This document shows, one piece after another, positions 31,910 through 43,284 of a stretch of DNA of 64,000 bases (positions within the stretch are counted from its first letter, which is position 1; every line of letters begins with the position of its first letter). A program made the translations under genes and the position numbers. The stretch is taken from contig JASSKH010000007.1 in NCBI GenBank assembly GCA_031763025.1, forward strand, positions 6,463,930 to 6,527,929, in the 5' to 3' direction. The notes beneath the pieces were generated by a model. The model was not told the origin of the DNA. It made no database searches and saw only the letters and a program-made list of their open reading frames with translations. The DNA comes from Macrocystis pyrifera (lineage: Eukaryota; Sar; Phaeophyceae; Laminariales; Laminariaceae).

Positions 31910-33306
31910 TTCGACCATCCGCAAACGGCGTCTCTTCTTCGCGGGGGGGGGGTGGCACGGCAAACCAAGGATCGATTACCCAGCCGGGTGATGTTCGGGA
32001 CGATTGCTAGTGGGGAGAACCCGAGACCTGGCGGACAGGTTAAGACTTAGCATAGATGCGTAGTCGAAGACCTTAGGGGGTTCCGCGCCACCGAAGGGTC
32101 AACGGAACTTGCTCCCTTGGTGTTTGGAGTTGAGACCGCACTGTGGCCCACTGCTGCAAAAAAGGCGGGGAAGTGGTACCGGGGGATCCTGGAAGCAGCC
32201 GAACGGTTCATGGTGAGGTGGCACGAGGCTGAGGCTGAGCTGAGCAGGCAGCGCCGCGCATCCGCCGTGGGTGGTGTCCAAGGGAATGGGGGGGGAGGAG
32301 GGGCAACAAGAGGAGTAGCAGAAAACCCGACCAAGGGAATGCGGAGAGGGGGGGGAAGAGGAGTAGAAGGGAAACTGCAGTGGACGAAAGTAGGAAGGAG
32401 ATGGCAGATAGGGTAGCCAGGTACCGGGCAGACTAAGAAGTAGAACATGCCTATACTACTCGTACCACCAACTGGTGCAGCTGGTTCGAACGTGGTCTTC
32501 CTTTGTCTTCCTGTTGTTTTTGTTTATTTTTATTTCATTTTATTGTCTTCTTTGCGGTGACCCTGTGTGATTTTCATTTCTCTTCCTTTCTCCGATTGAT
32601 AAGCCTTATTGAAGGAGTCGTGTGGCGTGGGTGGATGACGAGCCTGCTTTGCTTGTTTCGTACTGTCTGACGCCGAGGGGCCGGGCATAGTTGACGAACG
32701 CTGGACGATGGTGGCAGACAGGGTAGCAAGGTACCAGGCGGGCCAGCAGGGAGACCCTGGCTGTGCTACTCGTACCATAAACTGCTGCCGCTACCTGGAG
32801 CATGCCTTGTGCTTTGTTTGGTTTGCCTGTTATTTTTCCCTTGGTTCTTAGTCTTACTCTGTTGACGACTAGTGGTGTTTTCTTCTTTTTCTTTTTTTTC
32901 CAGCTCGTTCTTTTCAAGTGTCTGCCACGTCCCCTACGGAGGGGTACGATGGTTTGTTGCTATACTGAAGTATATACATATACGAGTACCAGGCATATTT
33001 TTGTTTCTTTTTTTTTGTTTCTTTTCTCTTTCGAATTGTCTTTGTTTTTTTTTTTGTCTTTTCTCTCTTTGTTTCGTTTTTGTTTCTCTAGGTCATGGAA
33101 TGGGTATGTCGTGCCTGGCGTACGCAGTATGATGACATGGCATTGCATTGCATACGTGGCAACGTAGTATCTCTGTGGCGTAGCTTTGTGACCACAGAAC
33201 TTGTATCTCTCTAGGTTTGACGAATCGGCACGGACACTGGTTGTGCTGGATGTCGACGCGTAGAAAGAACGGTTTAATGTGAAGAAAACAACAACAACAA
33301 CAACAT
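31910..33306 (+). mobile_element. LINE copy C, 5'-truncated
   Basis: Starts in the C-terminal region (CCATCCGCAAACGGCG), passes a G8-run frameshift, [18 protein letters not shown] and the 3' UTR, and ends GGTTTAATGTGAAG with an (AAC)n tail. Nearly identical to 37075-38447, so one is a recent duplicate or both come from the same recent source. Confidence 0.8.
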
Positions 33307-33363
33307 TGCAGTCTACGGCGGATGAAGTATCCGCGATCTCCGTTTCGGTACGTCCCGGTTCGT

Positions 33364-35700
33364 GTGTGTGTGTGTGTTCTTCACATTAAACCGTTCTTCT
33401 ACTCGTCGACATCCAGCAAACCCAGTGTCCGTGCTGATTCTTCACCCTAGAAAGATACGAGCTCTGTGGTCACAGACTACGACACAGAGATAACACACCG
33501 TAATGCATTAATACCCTACGCAATACCATGCCTTCGCACTAGGTGCGGCCGACACAACATACATACATACGCCAGCAACCAAAATACACCATAAAGAAAG
33601 AGAAGCAACGAAGAAACCAAACCGAAAAAGAACAAGAAAAAGAAAAAGAAAAGGAGAAGAATCCCAAATAAATAAATAAAATTGGAAGCCAAAGCTCAGA
33701 CACATACATACTTACCCCGAGCATGAGCCAAAAGGGACGTGCAAGGGGAAAGATACGAGAAGGAAAAAGGGGACTATGCATCCCGGTGAACACTTAACTA
33801 AGTAAAAAGAGCAATAGTGAGTGGGCCAAAATACGCTCGTCACCCACCCACTATGTAGTACTTCTTTCATAAGGATAAGAAGGGAAAAAAAATCAAAATA
33901 CATACCGAACGGCCGCAGCAGTTGGCGGTATGAGTAGCAAAGAAAAGTCCAACCTATTAGTCGGCCTGGTACCTTGCTACCCTATCTGCGGTCTCTCTGC
34001 TACTCTCTTCTACCGCGGTTTCCCTTCTACTCCTCCTGTTCCCCCCCCTGCCCCCATACACTTGTACGGTGTTCCTTCTACCCCTCCTGCTGTTACCCCT
34101 CCCCCCATTCCCTCTAACACTACCTGCAGCGGATGCACGGCGCTGTCTACTCAGCTTTGCCTCAGTCTCGTGCCACCTGCCCATGAACTGCTCAGCTGCT
34201 TCGAGGATTCCCCGGTACCACTTTCCCGTCTGTTTTGCTGCAGTGGGCCACAGTGCGGTCCCAACTCCAAAGACTAAGGGGGAGTCGTCCGTTGATCCCT
34301 CGGTGGCTTTGAACACTCTAAGGTCCTCAGCAATGGCCCTAGGCCAAGTCTTGGGCTGCCCGCCTGGTTTCGGGCTCCCCCCACCAGCGATCGTCCCGAA
34401 CATCAACCGACTGGGCAATCGCCCCTCGTGTTGCCGCACCACAGCCCCCGCAAAGAAGAGTCGCCGTTTACGGATGGTCGTTTCGATATTTTCGCATCGT
34501 GTTATCCTGAGCGCCTTCGCGTACGAGAGGGTGGTGTGGTCGGTGCGTAGTCGGCGCTGGAAACCAATGACTCGCAGAAGGACTTCGTGGTGGGCTGATC
34601 GAAGCTTGGCGAAGTGGTCCGCATTGAGGGTCCACGTCACGCAACCGTACAGCAAGGTCTCAATCACCTCGGCCTTCAGCATCCGGACTTTCAGACTAAG
34701 CGGTGCGTTCGTCCTATCGTACAGTTCCGGACCATACCGTTTGAGGCATGCCCGCATCAGACGGATTCGTCGCTCGATTTCGAAGGAGAGGACAGCGTTC
34801 TCGTGGATAATGCCTCCTAGGTATAAAAACTGGGTCGTCTGTTTATACTTTTGGCCTGCAGCTTCGATCGCGAGCGGTGAGGTGGTAAACGTCTGATCCG
34901 GTGTTCGTAGGAGCATCGTCTCTGTCTTCTTCTCGGATACTGTGAGACCTACTGCTTCGAAGACAGTCACGATGACTGTCATCATTCTTGCAAGGCCTTC
35001 CGCCGACTTCGAGACTATTCCTGCGTCGTCTGCATACAACATGCCCCACACAGCCCTTTGCACGCATGCCAACGGTTCCTCTTTTCCGACAACCCTGTCC
35101 TCTTCGAGATGAACCAAATCCCTTACGATGCATTCGTCTTTGCTGAGGCGTACCAGCACGATGTGTATCGCAGCGGCGAAGAACACGTTGAACAGTAACG
35201 GCGATAGTACGCAGCCTTGCCGCAGCCCCTGGGTTACATTGAACCAGTCCGAGTGTTCACCGTCATCCGCACGCACGCGAGCCCGCATGCCTTCGTGAAA
35301 ATTGCGAATGATTGTGAGCATCTTGGTTGGTACACCAAGGCGTGTGAGTACCTCCCACAACAGTTCTCGGTCGACAGAGTCGTACGCTTTCTGCAAGTCG
35401 ATGAAGCACATGTACAGGGGGATTTTCTTCTGCCGCCCGAGCTGCTGCAACCGGCGCACGACAAACAGCATATCGACTGTTGACCGTGCGGGGCGGAAGC
35501 CGCACTGTTCTTCAGGGAGTATATGCTCGGTCTCGCAGTAGCTGCTTAGACGGGACGCAACGATTTTCAGCAACACCTTGCCTGCGTGAGCAACAAGCGA
35601 AATACCTCTGTAGTTGTTGCAGTCAGTTCCATCCTTCTTTTTATGAAGGGTTTTTATGATCGCATCTTTCCAGGACCCACCAAGACGGACAACTCCAATA
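33364..35700 (-). mobile_element. LINE copy D, best-preserved coding region
   Basis: The 3' end starts at TGTTCTTCACATTAAACCGT, 58 bases from the tail of copy C, which points the other way. The 3' UTR (33364-33956) is A-rich and diverged from the other copies. The coding part is 33957-35700. The 5' end is lost where it meets copy E head-to-head. Tails are short simple repeats, not poly(A). Confidence 0.8.
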
Positions 35701-35720
35701 CACGTGCTGCAACTGCTGGT
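33957..35720 (-). CDS. Non-LTR retrotransposon reverse transcriptase, 5'-truncated
   Basis: A single uninterrupted frame of about 588 codons with no stop until TAA at 33957; no start codon belongs to it because the 5' part is missing. RT landmarks in order: [18 protein letters not shown] (35.6 kb), [28 protein letters not shown] (motif A Asp), [17 protein letters not shown] (motif B), [12 protein letters not shown] (motif C, YADD), SEKKTETML (D) and [10 protein letters not shown] (E). After RT come the [11 protein letters not shown] segment and [12 protein letters not shown], typical of LINE C-termini, and an Arg/Gly-rich tail. There is no endonuclease or RNase H domain in what remains. It would copy LINE RNA at a nicked target. 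The intact frame suggests recent activity; the clade is not assigned. Confidence 0.88.
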   Translation of the reverse strand, partial: TSSCSTCIGVVRLGGSWKDAIIKTLHKKKDGTDCNNYRGISLVAHAGKVLLKIVASRLSSYCETEHILPEEQCGFRPARSTVDMLFVVRRLQQLGRQKKIPLYMCFIDLQKAYDSVDRELLWEVLTRLGVPTKMLTIIRNFHEGMRARVRADDGEHSDWFNVTQGLRQGCVLSPLLFNVFFAAAIHIVLVRLSKDECIVRDLVHLEEDRVVGKEEPLACVQRAVWGMLYADDAGIVSKSAEGLARMMTVIVTVFEAVGLTVSEKKTETMLLRTPDQTFTTSPLAIEAAGQKYKQTTQFLYLGGIIHENAVLSFEIERRIRLMRACLKRYGPELYDRTNAPLSLKVRMLKAEVIETLLYGCVTWTLNADHFAKLRSAHHEVLLRVIGFQRRLRTDHTTLSYAKALRITRCENIETTIRKRRLFFAGAVVRQHEGRLPSRLMFGTIAGGGSPKPGGQPKTWPRAIAEDLRVFKATEGSTDDSPLVFGVGTALWPTAAKQTGKWYRGILEAAEQFMGRWHETEAKLSRQRRASAAGSVRGNGGRGNSRRGRRNTVQVYGGRGGNRRSRRETAVEESSRETADRVARYQAD

Positions 35721-36584
35721 CTATATGAAAACACATTAATGAGTATTTTATTCCGATTAGGTAATTTTTACTCAACCAAGATGCTGAGAATTATCCGTAA
35801 TTTCCACGATGGCATGCGGGCTCGCGTGCGTACGGATGACGGCGAGCACTCGGAATGGTTTGATGTCACGCAGGGGCTGCGGCAAGGCTGTGTGCTGTCA
35901 CTGTTACTGTTCAACGTATTTTTCGCTGCTGCGTTGCACGTCGTACTAGTACGCGTTAGACATGACGAAGCCATCGTAAGGGATTTGGTCCAACTCAGTG
36001 ATGCTGGAGTAGTAGGAACGAAGGAGCAGGAGCCGTTGGCGTGCGTGCGAAGGGCTGTATGGGGCATGTTGTACGCCGATGACGCAGGGATCGTCTCGAA
36101 GTCGGCTGAAGGGCTCGCGAAAATGATGACAGTACTCCGATACACGTGCTGCAACTGCTGGTCTATATGAAAACACATTAATGAGTATTTTATTCCGATT
36201 AGGTAATTTTTACTCAACCAAGATGCTGAGAATTATCCGTAATTTCCACGATGGCATGCGGGCTCGCGTGCGTACGGATGACGGCGAGCACTCGGAATGG
36301 TTTGATGTCACGCAGGGGCTGCGGCAAGGCTGTGTGCTGTCACTGTTACTGTTCAACGTATTTTTCACTGCTGCGTTGCACGTCGTACTAGTACGCGTTA
36401 TAGACATAACGAAGCCATCGTAAGGGATTTGGTCCAACTCAGTGATCCTGGAGTAGGGGAACGAAGGAGCAGGAGCCGTTGGCGTGCGTACGAAGGGCTG
36501 TATGGGGCATGTTGTACGCCGATGACGCAGGGATTGTCTCGAAGTCGGCTGAAGGGCTCGCGAAAATGATGGCAGTCATCGTGA
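35701..36584 (+). repeat. 442-bp tandem duplication inside copy E
   Basis: Unit 1 is 35701-36142 and unit 2 starts at 36143; the offset is 442 throughout, from CACGTGCTGCAACTGCTGG to AAAATGATGRCAGT. Differences are few (for example GACATGACG against TAGACATAACG). The duplication includes the YADD core, so RT motif C is present twice. Confidence 0.88.
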
Positions 36585-37550
36585 CTGTCTTCGAAGCAGC
36601 AGGCCTTACGGTGTCGGAAAAGAAGACAGAGACTATGCTTCTACAAACGCCAGACCAGAAAACCTCGCACCACCGCTCGTTATCGAAGCAGCAGGCCAGA
36701 GGTATAAGCAGACGGCCCAGTTCTTGTACCTAGGCGGCACTATCCACGAAAACGCTGACCTCTCGCTCGAAATCGACCGACGGATCCGTCTCATGCGAGC
36801 ATGCCTCAAACGGTTCGGCCCGGAGCTGTATGATAGGACGACCGCCCCCCTTAGCCTGAAAGTCCGAATGCTGAAGGCCGAGGTGATTGAGGCCCTGCTG
36901 TACGGGTGTGTGACGTGGACCCTCAGAACGGAACACTTTGCCAAGCTTCGAACGGCTCACCACCAAGTCCTGTTGCGAGTCATTGGCTTCCAGCGCCGAC
37001 TTCGTACTGACCATGCCACCCTCTCGTACGCGAAGGCCCTCAAGATGACACGTTGCGAGAGCATCGAAACGACCATCCGCAAACGGCGTCTCTTCTTCGC
37101 GGGGGGGGGGGGTGGCACGGCAAACCAAGGATCGATTACCCAGCCGGGTGATGTTCGGGACGATTGCTGGTGGGGAGAACCCGAGACCTGGCGGACAGGT
37201 TAAGACTTGGCATAGATGCGTAGTCGAAGACCTTAGGGAGTTCCGAGTCACCGAAGAGTCAACGGAACTTGCTCCCTTGGTGTTTGGAGTTGAGACCGCA
37301 CTGTGGCCCACTGCTGCAAAAAAGGCGGGGAAGTGGTACCGGGGGATCCTGGAAGCAGCCGAACGGTTCATGGTGAGGTGGTACGAGGCTGAGGCTGAGC
37401 TGAGCAGGCAGCGCCGCGCATCCGCCGTGGGTGGTGTCCAAGGGAATGAGGGGAGGAGGGGCAACAAGAGGAGTAGCAGAAAACCCGACCAAGGGAATGC
37501 GGAGAGGGGGGGGAAGAGGAGTAGAAGGGAAACTGCAGTGGACGAAAAGT
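35784..37550 (+). pseudogene. Broken RT reading frame of LINE copy E
   Basis: Pieces of the RT frame are readable: [37 protein letters not shown] and [15 protein letters not shown] (twice), then [18 protein letters not shown], with a slip at a G11 run near 37101-37111 and the Arg-rich tail to about 37550. Proline of the usual motif B (SPLLF) is Leu here. Duplication and frameshifts exclude function. Confidence 0.8.
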
Positions 37551-38477
37551 AGGAAGGAGATGGCAGATAGGGTAGCCAGGTACCGGGCAGACTAAGAAGT
37601 AGAACATGCCTATACTACTCGTACCACCAACTGGTGCAGCTGGTTCGAACGTGGTCTTCCTTTGTCTTCCTGTTGTTTTTGTTTATTTTTTTATTTCATT
37701 TTATTGTCTTCTTTGCGGTGACCCTATGTGATTTTCATTTCTCTTCCTTTCTCCGATTGATAAGCCTTGTTGAAGGAGTCGTGTGGCGTGGGTGGATGAC
37801 GAGCCTGCTTTGCTTGTTTCGTACTGTCTGACGCCGAGGGGCCGGGCATAGTTGACGAACGCTGGACGATGGTGGCAGACAGGGTAGCAAGGTACCAGGC
37901 GGGCCAGCAGGGAGACCCTGGCTGTGCTACTCGTACCATAAACTGCTGCCGCTACCTGGAGCATGCCTTGTGCTTTGTTTGGTTTGCCTGCTATTTTTCC
38001 CTTGGTTCTTAGTCTTACTATGTTGACGACTAGTGGTGTTTTCTTTTTCTTTTTTCTAGCTCCTTCCTTTCAAGTGTCTGTCAGATCCCCTGCGGGGGGG
38101 TACGATGATTTGTTGCTATACTGAAGTATATACATATACCAGGTATATTTTTGTTTCTTTTTTTTGTTTCTTTTCTCTTTCGAATTGTCTTTGTTTCTGT
38201 TTTTGTTTTTCTCTTTGTTTCGTTTTTGTTTCTCTAGGTCATGGAATGTGTATGTCGTGCCTGTCGTACGCAGTATGATGACATGGCATTGCATTGCATA
38301 CGTGGCAACGTAGTATCTCTGTGGCGTAGCTTTGTGACCACAGAACTTGTATCTCTCTAGGATTGAAGAATCGGTGCGGACACTGGTTGTGCTGGATGTC
38401 GACGGGTAGAAAGAACGGTTTAATGTGAAGAAAGCAACAACAACAACTCTCTTTGTATGTAGAATATATATCCTGTG

Positions 38478-39845
38478 CGTGTTCTTCACACACATTAAAA
38501 CGTTCTTGTGACCCGTCGACATCCAGCACAACCAGTTTCCGTGCCGATTCTTCAATCCTAGAGAGCTAGAGAGATATAAATCATGTGGTCACAAAAACTA
38601 CGCCACATATAGATACTACATTGTTACGTATCAGTAAGCACGCCAGTAGACAATGCAGTACCATGTAACATCATACTGGATATGACAGCCACGACATAAG
38701 TATTCTACAAGAAAGAGAAAACGAAAGAAATAAACAAAAGAAAGCAAATCGAAAGAGAAAAGGGGAAAAAGGAAAAAGGAAAGAAAAACTGTCGTGCCTC
38801 CCCGTAGGGGATATGGCAGACACTTGAAAAAAAAAAACGAGCTAAAGAAAAAAACATTACTACTTACAGAGTGACACTATAACTGGAGACCATAGTCAAT
38901 AGGACCAAAGATTGTTAGTAAAAATAGGTAAATATATATGTTTTTGTGTGTACCGTAGGTCCTATTTACTATGGTCCCCCGTAATAAGAACTAAGGGAAA
39001 AATAACAGGCAAACCGAAGCACAAAGCACCCTCTAGGTAGCCGCAGAAATTGTTTGTGGTACGATAGCCAGGTTTTCCCTACTAATCCGCCTGGGACCTT
39101 GCTACCCTGTTTGCCGTCTCCGGCCTGCGTTCGTCAACTATGCCCCGCCCCTCGGTGTCAGACAATACGAAACAAGCAAAGCAGGCTCGTCATCCACCCA
39201 CGCCACACGACCCTTTCTTAAGGCTTATCAATAGAAGAAAGGAAGAGGCAGAAATAAAACAAATAAAAGTCACAGAAGATCAAGCGCAAAAAGAAGAAAG
39301 AAGACAAAGGAAGACCACATTCGAACCAGCTGCACCACCAGTTGGCGGCACGAGTAGCATAGGCATGTTCTACGTCCTCGTCGGCCTGGTGCCTTGCTAC
39401 CCTGTCTGCCATCTCCTTCCTAATTTCGTCCACCGCGGTTTCCCTTCTACTCCTCCTGTTCCCCGCCCCTTCCCCGCATTCCCTTGGTCGGGTTTCCTTC
39501 CACTCCTCCTGTTACCCCCCCCATTCCCTTGGACACGACCCACGGCGGATGCGCGGCGCTGCTTACTCAGCTGTGCCTTATCCTCGTGCCACCTCGCCAT
39601 GAACCGTTCGGCTGCTTCGAGGACCCTCGGTACCACTTCCCCGCCTTTTTTGCTGCAGTGGACCACAGTGCGGTCTCAACTCGAAACACAAAGGGGGCAA
39701 GTTCCGTTGACTCTTCAGTGGCTCGGAATTCGATTATCCATCTGTGCCAAGTCTTAAACTGTCCGCCAGGTCTTGGGTTCTCCCCCACCAGCCATCGTCC
39801 CGAACGTTACCCGACTGGGTAATCGCTCCTTGCTTTGCCGTGTAG
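38478..39845 (-). mobile_element. LINE copy F, 5'-truncated, with MITE inserted
   Basis: The 3' end begins at GTTCTTCACACACATTAAAA, about 30 bases from the tail of copy E. The 3' UTR is interrupted by a MITE (38878-38985). It continues through the 3' UTR (39040-39330) and the C-terminal coding part (39360-39840), ending where copy G begins. Confidence 0.7.
38878..38985. mobile_element. MITE copy 2, inside LINE copy F
   Basis: The right end CTATGGTCCCCCGTAAT is intact; the left end is degraded (GGAGACCATAGTCAATAGG). The interior has GTAAAAATAGGTAAATATAT. Being nested in a LINE dates it as the younger insertion. Confidence 0.7.
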
Positions 39846-40222
39846 TGGTGCTGTTTCTTTCGTAGCTCGTTCTTTTTGAGTGACTGCCACATCTCCTGAG
39901 GGGAGGCACGACATATTTTTCTTTTTCCTTTTCCTTTTTATTTTCCTTTTTCTCTTCGGTTTGTTTCTTTGATTTCCGGGGTTTTTTTTCCTTTCTCTAT
40001 CTCTATTTCATAGAAGGTGTATGTCGTGCCCGTCGTATCCTGTGTTGGCCTTGCCTTGCCTACTCTGCTTACTGCATAACAATGTATTAATAGTATCTCC
40101 GTGGTGTAGTTTTGTGACCACAGCACTTGTATCTCTCTAGGATTGAAGATTCGGCACGGACACTGGTTGCGCTGAATGTCGACGGGCAGAAAGACCGTTT
40201 TAATGTGAAGAACACACACACT
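39846..40222 (+). mobile_element. LINE copy G, 3' UTR only
   Basis: Begins at TAGTGGTGCTGTTTC, abutting copy F head-to-head, and ends GTTTTAATGTGAAGAA with an ACAC tail. Contains a TATTAATA insertion (40085) that is absent from copies C and E. Confidence 0.7.
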
Positions 40223-40424
40223 CATTTATTTCGAAGAACAAAAGAAAAGCGAAGCTGTGAGATCGTGACTTTTCTCAGAACATGATATCTGGTGTTGTAG
40301 TGGTTAACCTCGAATAATTGATGTCGTGGTTTCATTCTCCGTATGTACAAGTATGGAGTTTTAATTTCAAGAGCGCATATCATATAATTATAAAAACAAC
40401 ACCTATTAGTAGCTGTGAACGGGA

Positions 40425-40590
40425 GCTATGGGCTAAATTGACACACGGCACGAAATTGGAACGTGGGAGTGTGGTGAGCTTTACTTTTATTTTTACCAAT
40501 CCGCAGGAGGATATAAAATAATAATAATAATAAATAGCTGTGAGATCAAGAATTTGGTTGAAACTCATCTTTGCAAGATGTGTGTGATAC
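40425..40590 (+). repeat. Repeat R6 copy a plus diverged R5
   Basis: GGGCTAAATTGACACACGGC, GTGTGGTGAGCTT, ATTTTTACCAATCCGC and GAGGATA are shared with 43010-43170 and, inverted, 56735-56900. It is followed by a diverged CAGCTGTGAG unit (40530-40585). Confidence 0.6.
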
Positions 40591-40591
40591 T

Positions 40592-40700
40592 ATTACGGAG
40601 AACCATAGTAAATAGGACCAAATATTGTCAGTGAAAATGGTAAATATATGCAGGTTTTTGTGTGTACCGTAAGTCCTATTAACTATGGTCCCCCGTAAAT
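40592..40700. mobile_element. MITE copy 3
   Basis: ATTACGGAGAACCATAGTAA on the left, TTAACTATGGTCCCCCGTAA on the right. GTGATAC occurs immediately on both sides (40584-40590 and 40702-40708), a possible target duplication. Confidence 0.75.
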
Positions 40701-40864
40701 AGTGATACTTCGATCGCGCGTACTACGAGTTTTACATGGCCTCATGCAGGAAATACAGTCCGTATATATGAGCAAGACGAAATCTGAAGCTGCAGAATTC
40801 AAAGAGTGGGTATGTCTATATTTGGAAAAATAATTAAAAAAAAATCGACGATATAGCGTGGGTT

Positions 40865-41170
40865 TACGTAGGCACAGTTCGACGCGAGTCGACGAGGGAA
40901 GAAAATGCTAATTAAACCCTTCTCGCGATAGAAATGCAAGGAAACGTGCGTGCCGTAGTGGGGAGGGGGGGGGGGGGGGCTACTCATCTGACCCCGGATC
41001 TGAGTTACGCCTGTCTATTCAAATAGGAGGGAGCACAAGGAGCAAGAAGGGCGAAGACAAATGAATAGGATTTTTTTTCTCTTTTTCCTCACTTTTACTT
41101 TCCACCCTAACTCGTAGGAGGATTTACCGTCAGCGATCTTCTGGACAAGCCGTGGTCACGGGTGAGTGTC
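40865..41170 (+). repeat. Dispersed repeats R8 and R7
   Basis: R8 (40865-41050): CACAGTTCGACGCG, AAGGAAACGTGCGTGCCGTA, a G run, CTACTCATCTGACCCCGGAT. Related to 44085-44200 and 50155-50345. R7 (41100-41170): CCTAACTCGTAGGAGG and CTTCTGGACAAGCCGTGG, as at 27463. Confidence 0.5.
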
Positions 41171-41572
41171 ATCCATTTTTGTTATGGTATCCCCTCTTCC
41201 CTGTTATGGCATTACAGTTTGTACCAATCGTCCCCTCATCATTCCTGGCAGGCCTTAGCCTGCCTTTCTGACGAGCGCCTCGCCCCTTCGTTCAGAAGAC
41301 ATCTATCTATCTGGAGAGGCAAGCAGCAACTATTGTAACACAAGAGCTTAGAACTTCTCATGTTTTGGTATCAGTCTGTTGGGCTATTGGTAAAAGGTTA
41401 ACCAATTGCCTACCCAAGCTAAGCCTTATAACTTATAACCAATTTGCTTGTAACACTCTCCCCCCCTGGAACAGACCGGATATACGGGTCCACGTGCCAC
41501 CAACACGCGGTCTGATTTTTTGGGGGTCTGGAAGTATTTTTTCAGATCCTTGACATGAGGAATTTCACTATT

Positions 41573-41720
41573 TCATGGTGGATGTGAGATTCGAACTCAC
41601 GACCAACGACCCATGTCCTGCCGATGATACCATAATAATATGTTCAGGTCTTATTAATAGTCCGTTGGGCTGTTGCTAAAAGATTAACCACTCGCCTACC
41701 CAATCTAAGCCTTAAAATAT
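41573..41720 (-). repeat. tRNA-derived SINE-like unit with A and B boxes
   Basis: On the minus strand an A-box-like TAGGCGAGTGGTTAATC is followed about 80 bases later by a T-arm, GTGAGTTCGAATCTCAC, which pairs perfectly and carries the B box, and then ATCCACC. No 5' strand pairs with ATCCACC, so it is not an intact tRNA gene. A related A-box half lies at 41385-41440. These boxes are internal RNA polymerase III promoter elements in tRNAs and SINEs. Confidence 0.5.
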
Positions 41721-42689
41721 TTCCCCCCCCGATACGTGCCTTTACTTTTTACCAACCTGGGGTATTGCGCATAGGGGTCAACATTTCCACTGCTCGTCGA
41801 TTTTCATCGAATATTGCCAAAACCTAATGGCTAAGCCAATCAATGGAAACGCAAAGTCAAAAAGTTTTCTTTCAAAAATATTACTATAAAAATTCAGCCG
41901 AAAATATCCTCACACCGCCGCTGTGGGAAAAAAGGGGGAAAAAAAATGATTTTTTTTTTTTTTTTTTTCTAACGGCTGCAGGCGGCGCATTTTTTTTTTT
42001 TTTCTCGTTGCAAATTGCCAACACGCTAATAAAAATCAGCTCGTGCGACGATATACGCTCGATCTTGACATAGACTCAGCCCACGGCCAACCCGCTTGGT
42101 GTCGGGTGTGGCCAACGAGTATAATAGATGACGGCCTCGAAGATATCAGGTGGATCCATAGTCTAAGGGGCGAGAGCTTTCCGGCGGCGTGCCACGGATT
42201 CCTCCCAAACCTGAGAAAAAGCCTATTTTTCGCCATTCGAGACGGGTCGAAAAAAAACGTAATCTGTTTTATGCACACCAAAGGACATTCGTTTTTTATC
42301 ATACGCCTGGCCAACGCCCAACGCATGTCACCGGCCAGTTGTGTGAACTCGGTAACTTTAGGGTGGGTCGGAGCCCCTAACGAGTGCATTCCGTTCAGAA
42401 TTCATGACGTAGTCGTTGTTTTTGTCGATTAATGTCTGTCGAGGACTCGGAATCTCGCCGCTTCGAACCAAACAAAACATCCACCTTAGTTTTTCTGAGC
42501 CGATCTTGGCCCAACATCGGCCCCATAGTTGTTTCTTTCGGGGTTTAACTTATCTCTTCAAGAATCGTGCTCATATGAAGCTGTATCTGAAAAATTCTGA
42601 CGGGTTCGCATCTTTGAAATTCAAACATTTTACGGGAACTTTGCGTTTCCATTGGCATAGGTATAGCTCACGCTCTCGCGCTTTCCGCC
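41721..42689. other. AT-rich stretch with two overlapping open frames, no gene assigned
   Basis: Two long T runs lie at 41949-41969 and 41989-42003. From 42043 both strands are open for about 115-130 codons; neither shows a motif or splice sites. I leave it unassigned. Confidence 0.3.
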
Positions 42690-42800
42690 AATCAACTTTT
42701 ATGCAAGAAAATGTCCGTACGAGCATGCACTCGGTGAGACTCGAGCCCACGAAATCGACCTTAATAGGCACGCGGACCACCTACCAAGCCATGGGGACGC
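42690..42800 (-). repeat. tRNA-derived (SINE-like) unit, copy 2
   Basis: Minus strand: GCTTGGTAGGTGGTCCGCG, CCTATTAAGG, GTGGGCTCGAGTCTCACCG. Matches 27640-27745 along its length, including the TTTTATGCAAGAAAA flank. Confidence 0.5.
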
Positions 42801-43009
42801 CGGAATGAAAAGAATACACGAAGGACCTGGTATCAGGTAATTGTCTACGTTATTTATATGTACGACAATATAGTTGATGCCAGTCTGTCCGGAAATGTAA
42901 GGATCGTTATTATTTTCATTGTCACATCCCAAAGTAATTTTAAGGGCAAATGCCAAAATCAGGTATACCTGATCCGTTTGAGCCAAAATCAGGTACATCC
43001 TAAAACCAA

Positions 43010-43170
43010 CCCGACGGAAGGCGAACGCAGAGGTCCAACACCTCTCGGGGGTCAGGTCGGGTCAACGTGCCCAACTGGGCTAAATTGACACACGACACGA
43101 AATTGGGAACGTGGAAGTGTGGTGAGCTTAAGCTTTATTTTTACCAATCCGCCGGAGGATAAAAATAAAG
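43010..43170 (+). repeat. Repeat R6, fullest copy
   Basis: GGTCAGGTCGGGTCAACGTG, GGCTAAATTGACACACGACA, GTGTGGTGAGCTTAAGC, TTTTTACCAATCCGCCGGAG. The reverse complement occurs at 56735-56900. Confidence 0.65.
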
Positions 43171-43284
43171 AAAAAAAAGAAAAAAGTAAATAGCGCGCGC
43201 CACGAGCGGTGTGATGTCCATAACAATCCGGTAAAAAAAAGAATGCGCCTAAAAGAACTAAGCGTGCCACATGGCTTCCAAAAT

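Larger units (their letters stand above)
35701..38447 (+). mobile_element. LINE copy E with internal tandem duplication
   Basis: Runs from inside the RT domain to the 3' end (GGTTTAATGTGAAG, then an AAC-rich tail). The first 85 bases (TGCTGCAACTGCTGGTCTAT onward) are not LINE-like in copy D and precede RT homology that begins at ATGCTGAGAATTATCC. Frames are broken several times. Confidence 0.8.

Noticed and set aside
33508..33903. Membrane-protein-like minus frames with long Phe/Leu stretches
   Set aside because: They are A-rich LINE 3' UTR read on the LINE's own strand as T-rich codons; other copies do not conserve them.
41573..41720. A functional tRNA gene
   Set aside because: The T-arm is good, but no 5' acceptor strand pairs with the 3' ATCCACC and the A-to-B distance is long.
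42043..42432. Overlapping open frames of 129 (plus) and 117 (minus) codons
   Set aside because: No motif, splice site or codon bias favours either strand; recorded as unassigned.
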